Below are positions 1 to 8,239 of a stretch of 64,000 nucleotides of DNA, in pieces. This stretch comes from Anaerolineaceae bacterium (GTDB lineage Bacteria; Chloroflexota; Anaerolineae; Aggregatilineales; Phototrophicaceae): assembly GCA_002699585.1 (NCBI GenBank), contig PABP01000004.1, positions 62,001 through 126,000 of the forward strand, given 5' to 3'. A program made the translations under genes and the position numbers. The notes below the pieces were generated by a model, which worked only from the letters and a program-made list of their open reading frames with translations, searched no databases and was not told where the DNA came from. The first letter of the stretch is position 1. Each line of letters opens with the position of its first letter.

Positions 1-905
1 AGAATGAAACGGTATGTTTTGCTTTCACCAGCGGCGAGAGTATCCACTAGACCCAATGACGCCGTATCAGGCCGCCCATCTGGCGACGCATCTTCATAGT
101 TGAGGTCCGTCAAACGGCCATCTTCAGTGAAGTCTGTCCACCATTCTTCTAGGAAGTCGAACCATGCTCCGCGCACCCAGTAAGGCTTGACTGTCACATT
201 GGGATGATCTGTCACCAGGCTGACGTTGCCTGCGAAAAGATTGTCGTCTGCAATATCAACGGCATCCAGGTACAAGCCGCGATAGTTATCGCTTTCGCGG
301 TATTGGTTGCGCGTACGACCTGTCTTGTTGGACTCAAAAAAGCCAAACACATTGACGTTCATCTCGCCTGTGGGGTTCATCATGGAACCGGCTAGGGTCA
401 GCTCTGCTTTTTCGTCGGTGGGGTTGGTAACGGTATAAGTCAGGATCGCGCAAGGAATACCAGAATCTTCTGCATTTAAAGGAATAAGTGGCGTATAAGC
501 CTCTAATTTCACATCGAGTGGGAATTCATCGTCTTCAAATTCGATAGACGCAATCGGATATTCGCCGACCATCGTGGCCTTGCTTAAGCGTGGCAGGCCA
601 GCACTCGTCGATGGGTGATACCCATGTGACAAATCGTGAGGCTCTTGTACCGGGCCTTCCAGCACCCGTGTGATGGGCGCACCATCACCAACCTGTGTCC
701 TTAGCGCAAAAAACGTATTGGGCAGGTCATTCCCTTTATTCGATTGATGCCCAATTTCCCAGTCGCGCAGGTTGCCGCGCGCACCGAGTGAGACGTTCCC
801 TGTTCCGATACCACCTAATGGGAAGGCAACTACCGCTGCGTCATCCGTGTAAGTGCGCGTTTCTGGCGTTGTAACGGACGGCTTCTTTTCTATTTGTTGT
901 GTCAT
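1..905 (-). CDS. GH116-family glycosidase (GBA2-like), N-terminal part, runs off window
   Basis: Reading leftward from an ATG at 905 the frame stays open to base 1, giving about 301 residues with no signal peptide. Residues 28-50 carry a glycine-rich signature including GGIGTGNVSLGARGNLRDWE, which is typical of the N-terminal beta-domain of bile-acid beta-glucosidase/GH116 proteins (known from the family). The catalytic (alpha/alpha)6 domain lies outside the window, so substrate (beta-glucoside or beta-xyloside) cannot be decided. The start codon overlaps the stop of the upstream membrane-protein gene as ATGA, so it is translationally coupled to the ABC operon and probably acts in the cytoplasm on the imported sugar. 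The family call is fairly sure; the 3' end is missing. Confidence 0.8.
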   Translation of the reverse strand, partial: MTQQIEKKPSVTTPETRTYTDDAAVVAFPLGGIGTGNVSLGARGNLRDWEIGHQSNKGNDLPNTFFALRTQVGDGAPITRVLEGPVQEPHDLSHGYHPSTSAGLPRLSKATMVGEYPIASIEFEDDEFPLDVKLEAYTPLIPLNAEDSGIPCAILTYTVTNPTDEKAELTLAGSMMNPTGEMNVNVFGFFESNKTGRTRNQYRESDNYRGLYLDAVDIADDNLFAGNVSLVTDHPNVTVKPYWVRGAWFDFLEEWWTDFTEDGRLTDLNYEDASPDGRPDTASLGLVDTLAAGESKTYRFI

Positions 906-1534
906 TGTGTATTTCCCTGTTTCGTAAGAGAGTGTATGAGATCATGAACCGTATAAACGGTAATCGAGGCCCACAAAGCGGGCAGCGCAACCAGCAGCGC
1001 CCCACCACTGACTGAAATTCCCCAGGCTATCAGTCCGCCAAAGAGGACGACACCTAAAGCCACAATGGGGTAGTGAACAGCCATGACAAAGGCATTGCGC
1101 CATGCTTCCCAAAATGTGACTGGCAAGCATTCGGCATTGGAGATCGCCATAGGTGCCAGCATCAACACCAGGATCAGCGGAATAACCGCAACCACGTAGA
1201 AGGGTGTTAGCAGGCAAAGCCCTGCGATGACCAGACATAGCCATGCGCTGAGGACAACTTTGTAATCACCGATGTTTGTCCACAATAAGGACCATCGCGG
1301 CTTGCGCTCATCTGTGGTCTTGGCGAAGAACCGGATCATCACAGCCAGTACCCACGCTGCCGGGAAGCTAAGGCATAGTGCCAGCGCGACATGCCCCAGG
1401 ATAAGGGCAAACGCGCTTGGCAACAGCGTGACAGAAAAGGCGATATTCAGCAGTACCCAGCGCGGCAGGTCAACAAAGTAGGCAATCAGAGCTCGCCCAA
1501 TGGTTGTTTCCTGTAAATAACGCAGTATCCGCAT
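902..1534 (-). CDS. small multi-pass membrane protein of a sugar ABC operon (possibly DUF624/YesL-like)
   Basis: 210 residues with about five or six hydrophobic segments and short charged loops; no catalytic motif is recognisable. I start it at the ATG at 1534 (MRILRYL), which follows the permease stop by one base and has AAAGG upstream; a longer form from 1561 would overlap the permease. Small DUF624/YesL-type membrane proteins often accompany sugar ABC permeases, and the position fits that, but the resemblance is weak and by eye. It is coupled on both sides: permease stop just before, GH116 start overlapping its TGA. Function unknown; it may assist the transporter. Confidence 0.6.
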   Translation of the reverse strand: MRILRYLQETTIGRALIAYFVDLPRWVLLNIAFSVTLLPSAFALILGHVALALCLSFPAAWVLAVMIRFFAKTTDERKPRWSLLWTNIGDYKVVLSAWLCLVIAGLCLLTPFYVVAVIPLILVLMLAPMAISNAECLPVTFWEAWRNAFVMAVHYPIVALGVVLFGGLIAWGISVSGGALLVALPALWASITVYTVHDLIHSLTKQGNTQ

Positions 1535-1535
1535 A

Positions 1536-2420
1536 TCAACCTTTGATCCCGGTCGATACAATGCTTTTGATGATGTATTTTTGCAGCATCAAGAAGACGA
1601 CGAGCACCGGTACGATGGCCATCGCCAGTGCCGCAGCAATCGGTCCTAAAGCCCCAGCGCCATATTGGCCGCGTAACAGCGTTAACCCGACTGTCAAAAC
1701 CTGTAGCTCAGGATCATTAATCATGATCAATGGCAGGAAGTAGCTGTTCCACATCGTTACAAAAGTGAGGATGGCCAGCGTCGTCAGGATCGGGCCAGAA
1801 AGCGGCAAGATGATTCGCCAATAGATCGTAAAGACATTGGCGCCATCCACCCGTGCCGCATCTTCCAGGTCTTTAGGGATCGTCATGAAGAACTGGCGGA
1901 GCAAAAACACCCCGAACGGGTTGATGAGTGCTGGTAAGATCAGTGCTGCGTGCGTGTTATAGAGGCCCAACTGGCGCATCACGATGAACAACGGAACGAG
2001 CGTCACTTGTCCAGGGATCATCAAGGCCGAAATCAGCAGCATGAACAGGACATTCTTGCCCCGGAATTCCAGTCGTGCAAAGGCGTAGGCCGCAGTCGAG
2101 CATGTGATAAGCTGCCCCAGAGTGACAATCACGGCTATTTTGACCGAATTGAACATGAACATTCCGTACGGCACTTGTTCAAATACCGATTCAAAATTTT
2201 CCAGCGAAGGATTTGCAGGGAGCCAGCGAGGTGGCAGTACAAACGCACGGGCTGTTTCGCCAAAAGCCGCTTGGATAATCCACATAAAAGGTGCGATCAT
2301 CACGACAGCGCCAAGACTCAACAAAATCGCAGAGACAATGCTCCCCCAGGGGATGCGACGTTTTGGTTTCGGGCTGGTGAAGCTCATCTCGTCCACGCGC
2401 GTTTCAGTAAGTGTCGTCAT
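1536..2420 (-). CDS. carbohydrate ABC transporter permease, MalG/UgpE type
   Basis: 294 residues with six predicted membrane helices, a cytoplasmic N-terminal extension of about 25 residues, and the EAA-loop signature (EDAARVDGANVFTIYWRIILPL) near residue 190 that docks to the ATPase. This is the second permease of a family-1 sugar importer; it pairs with the MalF-type permease encoded just upstream on the same strand (26-base gap). No ATPase gene is present in this operon; in many Gram-positive and Chloroflexota genomes a shared MsmK/UgpC-type ATPase encoded elsewhere serves such importers (known for the class, inferred here). The substrate is unknown; the linked GH116 gene suggests a beta-glycoside. 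Confidence 0.93.
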   Translation of the reverse strand: MTTLTETRVDEMSFTSPKPKRRIPWGSIVSAILLSLGAVVMIAPFMWIIQAAFGETARAFVLPPRWLPANPSLENFESVFEQVPYGMFMFNSVKIAVIVTLGQLITCSTAAYAFARLEFRGKNVLFMLLISALMIPGQVTLVPLFIVMRQLGLYNTHAALILPALINPFGVFLLRQFFMTIPKDLEDAARVDGANVFTIYWRIILPLSGPILTTLAILTFVTMWNSYFLPLIMINDPELQVLTVGLTLLRGQYGAGALGPIAAALAMAIVPVLVVFLMLQKYIIKSIVSTGIKG

Positions 2421-2446
2421 GGTTTTCTCGTTTCTACTCGTGCGCT

Positions 2447-3355
2447 TTACTGATAGAAGACCCAGCGTCGACTGAGGCGGAACTGAATGATCGTCAGGAC
2501 AAGAATGATGGCAAAGAGCGAAATCGCCAATGTGGCCGCATAGCCCATATCAAAGAACTTGAAGCCTTGTTCATAGATGTACAACACAATCGTCCGTGTT
2601 GCATCACCTGGGCCACCACTGGTCAAAATCTGAGGTTGCTCAAAGATTTGCAGCGCACCGATGATGCTAATCACCAACAAGAACAAAATCGTTGGCGACA
2701 GCAAGGGTAGGGTAATGTTGCGGAACTTCTGCCATGTATTCGCGCCATCCACCTCGGCGGCTTCGTAAAAATCGCGAGATATCGCCTGCATCCCACCAAG
2801 GAATACCAAGATGTAAAAGCCAACATTTTTCCAGACATCAGCAATGACAATGGCTAACGGCGACCACTGACTGGAATTAAGCCAATTGATGCGGCTGTCC
2901 ACACCGAGCAAGCCCAGGTAATAATTCAAAGGCCCCAGATCTCGGTTGAACAAGAACGTCCAGATCAGCGAAACAGCAACCGCAGAAACGACATATGGAA
3001 AGAAGTAACTGATTCTAAAAAAGTTGCGGATAAGTACGGGCAGCTTGCTATCAAGCAAAATCGCAAATAACAGGCCGAACGTCATGTTGGAAAAAACCAC
3101 CATGAGAGAAAGGCGCAGGGTGTTTACATAAATACCCCCCACTCGCGCATCGGAAAATAACTTTTCCCAGTTAGCCAGACCAACATACTCTGGTGGTGTC
3201 AACAGGTTCCAGTCAAATAAACTCAGCGCAAAGCTAGCGAGCATCGGCCCGACGACAAAGACTAAGAAACCTAGCAGCGTCGGCAAGATAAATGCGTAGG
3301 CAGCCATTGCTTCGCGACGTTTTAATGACCGAACAGTCATAATTTGTTCAGACAT
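2447..3355 (-). CDS. carbohydrate ABC transporter permease, MalF/UgpA type
   Basis: About 302 residues from the ATG at 3355 (MSEQIM). An upstream in-frame GTG at 3373 exists, but its own codons contain the GAGG that best serves as ribosome site. Six membrane helices and the EAA loop (EAAEVDGANTWQKFRNITLPL) near residue 205 identify the first permease of a family-1 sugar importer. It lies between the binding-protein gene and the MalG-type permease, all on the minus strand. A strong hairpin (3381-3408) separates it from the binding-protein gene and probably sets a lower permease level. Confidence 0.93.
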   Translation of the reverse strand: MSEQIMTVRSLKRREAMAAYAFILPTLLGFLVFVVGPMLASFALSLFDWNLLTPPEYVGLANWEKLFSDARVGGIYVNTLRLSLMVVFSNMTFGLLFAILLDSKLPVLIRNFFRISYFFPYVVSAVAVSLIWTFLFNRDLGPLNYYLGLLGVDSRINWLNSSQWSPLAIVIADVWKNVGFYILVFLGGMQAISRDFYEAAEVDGANTWQKFRNITLPLLSPTILFLLVISIIGALQIFEQPQILTSGGPGDATRTIVLYIYEQGFKFFDMGYAATLAISLFAIILVLTIIQFRLSRRWVFYQ

Positions 3356-3380
3356 AATAGGATATTGCCTCACTTCAGTA

Positions 3381-3408
3381 GATGAGGCAGTCGTTCGACT
3401 GCCTCATC
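3381..3408 (-). promoter_or_regulatory. intercistronic hairpin between binding protein and permease
   Basis: A perfect 13-bp inverted repeat (GATGAGGCAGTCG, 2-base loop, exact complement). There is no T-run after it on the minus strand, so it looks like an RNA-stabilising or attenuating stem rather than a full terminator. Its place after the binding-protein stop would favour more binding protein than permease. Confidence 0.7.
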
Positions 3409-3436
3409 CCTTACTGGAGTTAATTCAGTTGTGGGT

Positions 3437-4732
3437 TTAGTCACATGTAATGATGGTGGAAAGTTCGGTTTCTGCGGCACTCATGGCATCTTGAACGGAG
3501 ATTTCGTCAGCCATGATCTGGTTGTAGTAGCGCATGAAGATGCTTTCCAGCTCGTTAAAGCGGGGTGGTGATGGCACAAGTACCACGTTGCCATCCAGCG
3601 AGCCATAGAAGATTTCGTAGTTTTCAGGCGGGAACTGGGAGATTTCTTCTGCAACGCTGCGTGATGACGGAATGTTACCCAGCGGGCTGTCTTCAGTACC
3701 TACCAGGATTTCCTGGGCTTGGGCGCTGCTCATGGCCTTCAGGAATTCCCATGCTGCTGGCACGTCTTCAGATGAACGGAAGATGCCAAAGCCGTCGACA
3801 CCGTAGATGGTGGTTTGTTCGGGGTTCCCTGGCCACAGGGCAATATCGAAGTTCATGAAGTCTTCTTCGAAGAGTTGCATAATGGGCCAGCGTCCGCCAC
3901 CAAACATGGCGACATCACCGTTGATGAATTGCAGTGTGGCATCAGTCAGGACGCCCGGTGCGGGTGCAACTTCGCTTTCATAGGTCATATCATAGTTGAA
4001 CTGAATGGCTTCAATGACCTGCGGATCGGTCAGGTTAGTGGCGCAGAAATCATCGGTGACGATGTTCGTGCCATTTGCCAGGATCCAGGGGATGGTCGTA
4101 AAGAGGCCGCCGCCGCTACCTGCGAACCCAAACTGATCGTTGTTGCCATCGCCATCGCGATCTTCGGTCAGTGCCTGGGCTGTTTCGAGGAATTCTTCGC
4201 GCGTCCAGTCATCGGACGGATAAGGGATACCCGCTGCGTCGAACATTTCCTTATTGTAGTAGATGACCATGTTGTTCCAGCTATAGGGCAGGAAGTACAG
4301 GCTACCATCGACCCTAAAGCTATCGAACAGTGCCGGGGCGACGTCATCAACGTACTCATTGAGCGCATCACCTTCTGCGGCGATCAGATCGTCCAGGGGC
4401 AGGATCAAATCCAGATCCACGAGGAAACGTACGCCCTCGGTTGCAACCCAGATGATGTCAGGCGTTTCACCACCTGCAATCAAAGTGGCCGTACCCTGCA
4501 AATAATCAGACCAGATTTCGCCGGGGACACCAATCAGGTTCACATTGATGTCGGGAAATTCCATGTTGAACTGTTCGATTCGGTTTTCCCAACCTGCACG
4601 CGCAGTTGTCGAGTTCTCCCAGAACACAAATGTAATGTCACCACTCACAGAGTCTTGAGCAGAAACACTCATCGTGAAAAGGGGGATCGTCAAAAGAAGG
4701 GCGAATAGAACAAAGCGGAACGACTTTTTCAT
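3437..4732 (-). CDS. sugar ABC transporter solute-binding protein (family 1)
   Basis: 431 residues. The start at 4732 (MKKSFRF) is chosen because AAAGGA lies eight bases upstream; a start at 4747 would fall on that ribosome site. A signal peptide (KK, hydrophobic core, SVSAQD) is followed by the family-1 opening ITFVFWENSTTARAGWENRI and the GETPDIIWV segment. As an exported lipoprotein-like or periplasm-equivalent receptor it delivers sugar to the two downstream permeases. It is first in the operon and faces the divergent LacI gene across an intergenic region holding two palindromic operators. The actual ligand is not readable from sequence. Confidence 0.93.
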   Translation of the reverse strand: MKKSFRFVLFALLLTIPLFTMSVSAQDSVSGDITFVFWENSTTARAGWENRIEQFNMEFPDINVNLIGVPGEIWSDYLQGTATLIAGGETPDIIWVATEGVRFLVDLDLILPLDDLIAAEGDALNEYVDDVAPALFDSFRVDGSLYFLPYSWNNMVIYYNKEMFDAAGIPYPSDDWTREEFLETAQALTEDRDGDGNNDQFGFAGSGGGLFTTIPWILANGTNIVTDDFCATNLTDPQVIEAIQFNYDMTYESEVAPAPGVLTDATLQFINGDVAMFGGGRWPIMQLFEEDFMNFDIALWPGNPEQTTIYGVDGFGIFRSSEDVPAAWEFLKAMSSAQAQEILVGTEDSPLGNIPSSRSVAEEISQFPPENYEIFYGSLDGNVVLVPSPPRFNELESIFMRYYNQIMADEISVQDAMSAAETELSTIITCD

Positions 4733-4835
4733 AACAGATCCTTTCAAAAATCAACAATTAGTTGACATAAAAAATGAAAGCTATAGGATAATCTAGATCA
4801 ATGTTATACATAAAGTTTGATTATCACTGCCGATA

Positions 4836-4851
4836 CTGTAATCGATTACAG
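4836..4851. promoter_or_regulatory. LacI-type operator O1 (perfect 16-bp palindrome)
   Basis: CTGTAATCGATTACAG is a perfect palindrome centred on CG, as expected for LacI-family sites. It lies between the divergent binding-protein and LacI genes, 104 bases from the first and 121 from the second. A related site, O2, is centred 95 bp away. Confidence 0.8.
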
Positions 4852-4931
4852 GCATTTAGTCAAATTTTGGTTACTTATCGTGCGATAATAGCCAATAATG
4901 GGTATACTGATGTAAATCAGCTCGATATTCC

Positions 4932-4945
4932 TGTAACCGATTACA
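4932..4945. promoter_or_regulatory. LacI-type operator O2
   Basis: TGTAACCGATTACA matches O1 (TGTAATCGATTACA) at 13 of 14 positions and is palindromic in six of seven base pairs. It ends 27 bases before the LacI start, which fits autorepression. Confidence 0.75.
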
Positions 4946-4972
4946 TACTTGTGTCAAGAAGTGGACAGATCC

Positions 4973-5995
4973 ATGCACGATAGCTCCATCAATATTAGCG
5001 ACGTCGCCAAACATGCAGGGGTATCTACCGCGACAGTTTCGCGTGTTTTATCAGACAAGCGCCATGTGAGCGAAGCAACGCGCCAAAAAGTATGGAAAGC
5101 CGTTGAAGAATTAGGGTATCGTCCCAATCGGGTTGCGCGTCGGTTGCGCGTGGGCCGGGCTGATGTCATCGGGCTGGTTATTCCCGATATACTCAATCCG
5201 TTTTTCACCGTCGCCAGCCGCGCCATACAAGATGTTGCCCAGGAAGCTGACTTCAGCGTCATCTTGTGCAACACGGATGAAGACCCGAAAAAAGAGGAGA
5301 AATATCTGGCACTGCTTGAAGATGAAGCGGTTGCCGGTATCATTTTCTGCCCTGCGCAGGAAACCAACCAGATGGTAACCGATACTTTCATCAAAGAGAT
5401 GCCGTTTGTCACGCTGGACCGTAGGTTGACGAATGTGGAAACGGATCATGTCCTGCTGGATAATGTCAATGCGGCCCGAGAAATCGTTACGCATTTGATA
5501 GAGCAGGGGCACCGTCGCATTGGGGCAATCACCGGTAAAATGACCGTTACAACGGGTCGAGAGCGTCAAGAAGGGTATAAACAAGCGTTGCTAGATCATG
5601 GCATTGAGTACGAACCGGCGCTTGCGAAGAAAGTCATCCCGAAAATTGACCAGGGGCGTAAGGCTGCCCTGGAACTCATGAACCAGCCCAATCCCCCGAC
5701 AGCCATCTTTACCGGCAGTAACCTGCTCACAATAGGTCTTCTACACGCCATCCAGGAAACGTCACTCGCCATACCCGATGACATCGCTATCGCTGGTTTT
5801 GACGAACTGCCATTTAATTCGCTGGCATTGCCGTGGATCACGACGATCCAACAGCCCAATTATGAATTGGGCAAGGTCGCAGCCGAATTATTGCTCGAAC
5901 GCATACGAAACCCAATCGGAGCAAAACGTCAAATCTTACTGAGGGGAGAAATGATCGTTCGACAGTCGTCCATGCGCCACAAAGCAGCCCTATAG
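4973..5995 (+). CDS. LacI-family transcriptional regulator
   Basis: 340 residues from ATG 4973 (MHDSSINISDVAKHAGVS). TTG 4949 and GTG 4961 are in frame but would run into the O2 operator region. The N-terminal helix-turn-helix (ISDVAKHAGVSTATVSRVL) and hinge helix (RPNRVARRL) are followed by a periplasmic-binding-type sensor with DVIGLVIPDILNPFF and a C-terminal IAIAGFDELPF segment. It is divergent from the sugar ABC operon starting at 4732 and most likely represses it and itself through O1 and O2, with release on binding the imported sugar. Its stop codon lies inside a bidirectional terminator stem. Confidence 0.93.
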   Translation: MHDSSINISDVAKHAGVSTATVSRVLSDKRHVSEATRQKVWKAVEELGYRPNRVARRLRVGRADVIGLVIPDILNPFFTVASRAIQDVAQEADFSVILCNTDEDPKKEEKYLALLEDEAVAGIIFCPAQETNQMVTDTFIKEMPFVTLDRRLTNVETDHVLLDNVNAAREIVTHLIEQGHRRIGAITGKMTVTTGRERQEGYKQALLDHGIEYEPALAKKVIPKIDQGRKAALELMNQPNPPTAIFTGSNLLTIGLLHAIQETSLAIPDDIAIAGFDELPFNSLALPWITTIQQPNYELGKVAAELLLERIRNPIGAKRQILLRGEMIVRQSSMRHKAAL

Positions 5996-6015
5996 CATAG
6001 CCGTGCCATAGGGCT
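5986..6015. terminator. bidirectional terminator between convergent genes
   Basis: AGCCCTAT and ATAGGGCT form an 8-bp stem with a 14-base loop, overlapping the LacI stop and followed by TTTAT. It lies between the convergent LacI and URO-D genes, so it can serve both. Confidence 0.6.
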
Positions 6016-6045
6016 TTATGGTTTGACTACCCCTTAGCACGACAT

Positions 6046-6990
6046 TTACTCGCGTTCCCATGCATGGGCGGTATCGATAGCTGCTTTCAAGTTATCCCAA
6101 GAGGTGTCACCAGGCACTGTGCAATCAGCACCTAAGAAGAAGCGTTCCGGGGCTGCTTGTAAGACAGATTTTGTCGCTTGTCGCACTTCATCCGGCGTGC
6201 CATTCGCAAGCGTTCCCAGGCGTTCCAATCCGCCCATAAACGGTCGACCAAACAGATGGGTTGCTGCTTGCATCGTGAGGGTTTCATCACCCACATGAAG
6301 AGGGCAGTTTACGATGTCACCAGGGTAACTCACAAAACGACTGAAATCGTCATACCCCTTTTCGTAATCGCAGACATGCAGGATGTTGAAGAGGCACTTT
6401 TCATTGACTTCGTTCATCACAGCAAGGTCATATGGCTGGATGGCGATGTCAAAGGTGCTTGGATCGTCAAATTGTCCGGCTTCACCACCCTGTGTAGACG
6501 TATAAAAACCATCCACGCCTAGTTCGATACACCCACGGACAAACGTCAGCAAGCTATCAGTGACGACTTCGATCCCTTTTTTGACGGCTTCTGGATCTTG
6601 CTTAAGATGCTGAAGCAGCACATCTCTCCCCGACATCTGGCCGGCACACATGAACGGTGAATACAGCGTCACGATGACGACCGCCTCACTCTTCAGCGCC
6701 TGAACCAGCCCCTCGACTGCCTTGAGTTGTCCCTCGAAGAAATCGGCACCATAGCGCGGCACCTTGTTCCAGTCTTCCGGTTTCTGAAGCGCCGCTATCT
6801 TAGGGAAGGTCCGTTCATATTGAATTTTGACCAGATCCATCCCAGTGTATTGAAAGTATTTAATGTGCTTTTCGACCGCGGCTTGTCCCTCATGGAACTC
6901 AGTGGGGAAGTGTAGGAAAAAGGCTGCGGGAATATAGGGGGGCGTCTGTGTGTCATCTAACAAGCTTAATACGGCTTCGCGTTTATTCAT
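6046..6990 (-). CDS. uroporphyrinogen decarboxylase (URO-D) superfamily protein
   Basis: 314 residues. The start at 6990 (MNKREAVLSLLDD) has AAAGGA eight bases upstream. The fold is recognisable from the URO-D-like opening, the helical segment around EVVTDSLLTFVRGCIELGVDGFY and the C-terminal FLGADCTVPGDTSW. Such relatives are not haem enzymes; many are corrinoid methyltransferases or of unknown function and sit near sugar genes in Chloroflexota and Firmicutes (family knowledge, inferred here). No corrinoid-binding protein is adjacent, so no methyl donor can be proposed. It appears monocistronic. The 274 bases upstream to the IclR gene contain only short spurious frames. Confidence 0.8.
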   Translation of the reverse strand: MNKREAVLSLLDDTQTPPYIPAAFFLHFPTEFHEGQAAVEKHIKYFQYTGMDLVKIQYERTFPKIAALQKPEDWNKVPRYGADFFEGQLKAVEGLVQALKSEAVVIVTLYSPFMCAGQMSGRDVLLQHLKQDPEAVKKGIEVVTDSLLTFVRGCIELGVDGFYTSTQGGEAGQFDDPSTFDIAIQPYDLAVMNEVNEKCLFNILHVCDYEKGYDDFSRFVSYPGDIVNCPLHVGDETLTMQAATHLFGRPFMGGLERLGTLANGTPDEVRQATKSVLQAAPERFFLGADCTVPGDTSWDNLKAAIDTAHAWERE

Positions 6991-7264
6991 TGCTCTGTCC
7001 TTTACTGACTTCGTTGTAAACGCTGGCACATTTGCAGTCATGATCTAACGCATGTTTGGTGGCATATAGCTCTGGATACCGAAGCGCTCAAACGAGTTAT
7101 GCGTTTCGTGCTGTTCGCGTGTACGTAGTCAGTATAGACGCTATGGCTGTGGCAGCTTGCGTCTCATCCTCCTTGATGACCATGATAAATGTAACAACAG
7201 CGCACCAGGCCCACGGGATTCACTCATCGTGTCTATGTGGTGTTCCCATCAATATCGACAGCAA

Positions 7265-8077
7265 TTAATAGCCGGAGGTCGTCACTTTCTTGGCGATTTC
7301 ACTGCTCGCATTCATGACTTCATGCGCCAGTGTATCTAGATTGTCAAAATCAATCTCCTGTGGCGACCCGCTAATGCTGATGGCTCCAATGACGCCATCC
7401 TGATTCCTGCGAATTGCGACCGCCACACACTGGATACCCAGTTCTTTCTCCTGGCGATCCAGCGCGTAACCCTCGGCGCGTATCTGTTCCAACTCATCCA
7501 GTAACTGGTCCGGCTTCGTGATAGTGTTGGCTGTATAAGCTGTCAACGATGTCGATTGAATGTACTGGTGGATGTAATCATCGGGCATATGCGCGAGCAT
7601 GGCCTTGCCAATCGCCGTACAGTACAGCGGTGCTCGCCGCCCGACTGACGAATAATTCACCTGCCGCCGGATGGGAAATAGCGTTTCGACGTAGAGCACC
7701 GAATCACGATAGGGAATCGCCATATAGACAATCCGGCTCCCCTTGAGCAGTCTTTCCAGAATTGGAAAAGCAAAGTCACGGATCAGCAAATTAGATGAGG
7801 CAACGTATCCCAGTTCAAGACAGCGCAGGCCCAGTCGATAGCGGCGTGTTACAGGGGATTGATAGACAAAATTGAGGTGGGCGAGGGTGCTCAACATGGT
7901 ACTGACGCTGCTCTTGCCGATACCCAAATGGCGACTCAGATCACTGACCCCCCATTCGGGTTGCGCCTCGGAAAAACAGTCGAGGATCAGCAGCGCCTTG
8001 TAAAGCGATTTATTGACTGCCGGGTCATTTTCTTGGATTGGCGCGCCAAAACCAGTGTGATTCATCAAATCCGACAT
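7265..8077 (-). CDS. IclR-family transcriptional regulator
   Basis: 270 residues with an N-terminal winged helix (KALLILDCFSEAQPEWGVSDLSRHLGIGKSSVSTML, about residues 27-65) and a C-terminal effector domain ending in CVAVAIRRNQDGVIGAISISG. It follows the ABC/aldolase/FAD-sialidase operon on the same strand but is separated from it by a hairpin at 8179-8208 and has its own AAGGA site. It is the probable regulator of that operon. A 7-5-7 inverted repeat TGTTCTG/CAGAACA upstream of the binding protein (14896-14914) is a candidate site. The effector is unknown. Confidence 0.9.
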   Translation of the reverse strand: MSDLMNHTGFGAPIQENDPAVNKSLYKALLILDCFSEAQPEWGVSDLSRHLGIGKSSVSTMLSTLAHLNFVYQSPVTRRYRLGLRCLELGYVASSNLLIRDFAFPILERLLKGSRIVYMAIPYRDSVLYVETLFPIRRQVNYSSVGRRAPLYCTAIGKAMLAHMPDDYIHQYIQSTSLTAYTANTITKPDQLLDELEQIRAEGYALDRQEKELGIQCVAVAIRRNQDGVIGAISISGSPQEIDFDNLDTLAHEVMNASSEIAKKVTTSGY

Positions 8078-8178
8078 CTGTGTACATTATCCTTACAGTG
8101 AATTCCGCACGTTTCATTCTGTGTCACCTTATTATGTACGGAAATTCGTTATAGGCCATGATTAGATCGGCCATAAAT

Positions 8179-8208
8179 GCCTGGTATATGTGAAAACACA
8201 TACCAGGC
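8179..8208 (-). terminator. hairpin terminator after the FAD-sialidase gene
   Basis: A GCCTGGTAT arm pairs with ATACCAGGC across a loop, with extra TGTG/CACA pairing and one two-base bulge. It lies 31 bases beyond the stop of the operon's last gene (minus strand) and before the IclR gene. The T-run is weak. Confidence 0.6.
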
Positions 8209-8239
8209 CCTATATTTCCTGAACGCAGTCCATCGTTGC

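Noticed and set aside
3815-4708. A 297-codon open frame on the plus strand
   Set aside because: It is antisense to the binding-protein gene, which has a signal peptide, ribosome site and family motifs; the antisense product resembles nothing and has no ribosome site.
4801-4983. A 60-codon open frame in the divergent promoter region
   Set aside because: It covers both operators and overlaps the LacI start in another frame; no ribosome site is present.
7056-7268. Short open frames in the gap between the URO-D and IclR genes
   Set aside because: They have no ribosome site or recognisable sequence and look like chance frames in a promoter region.
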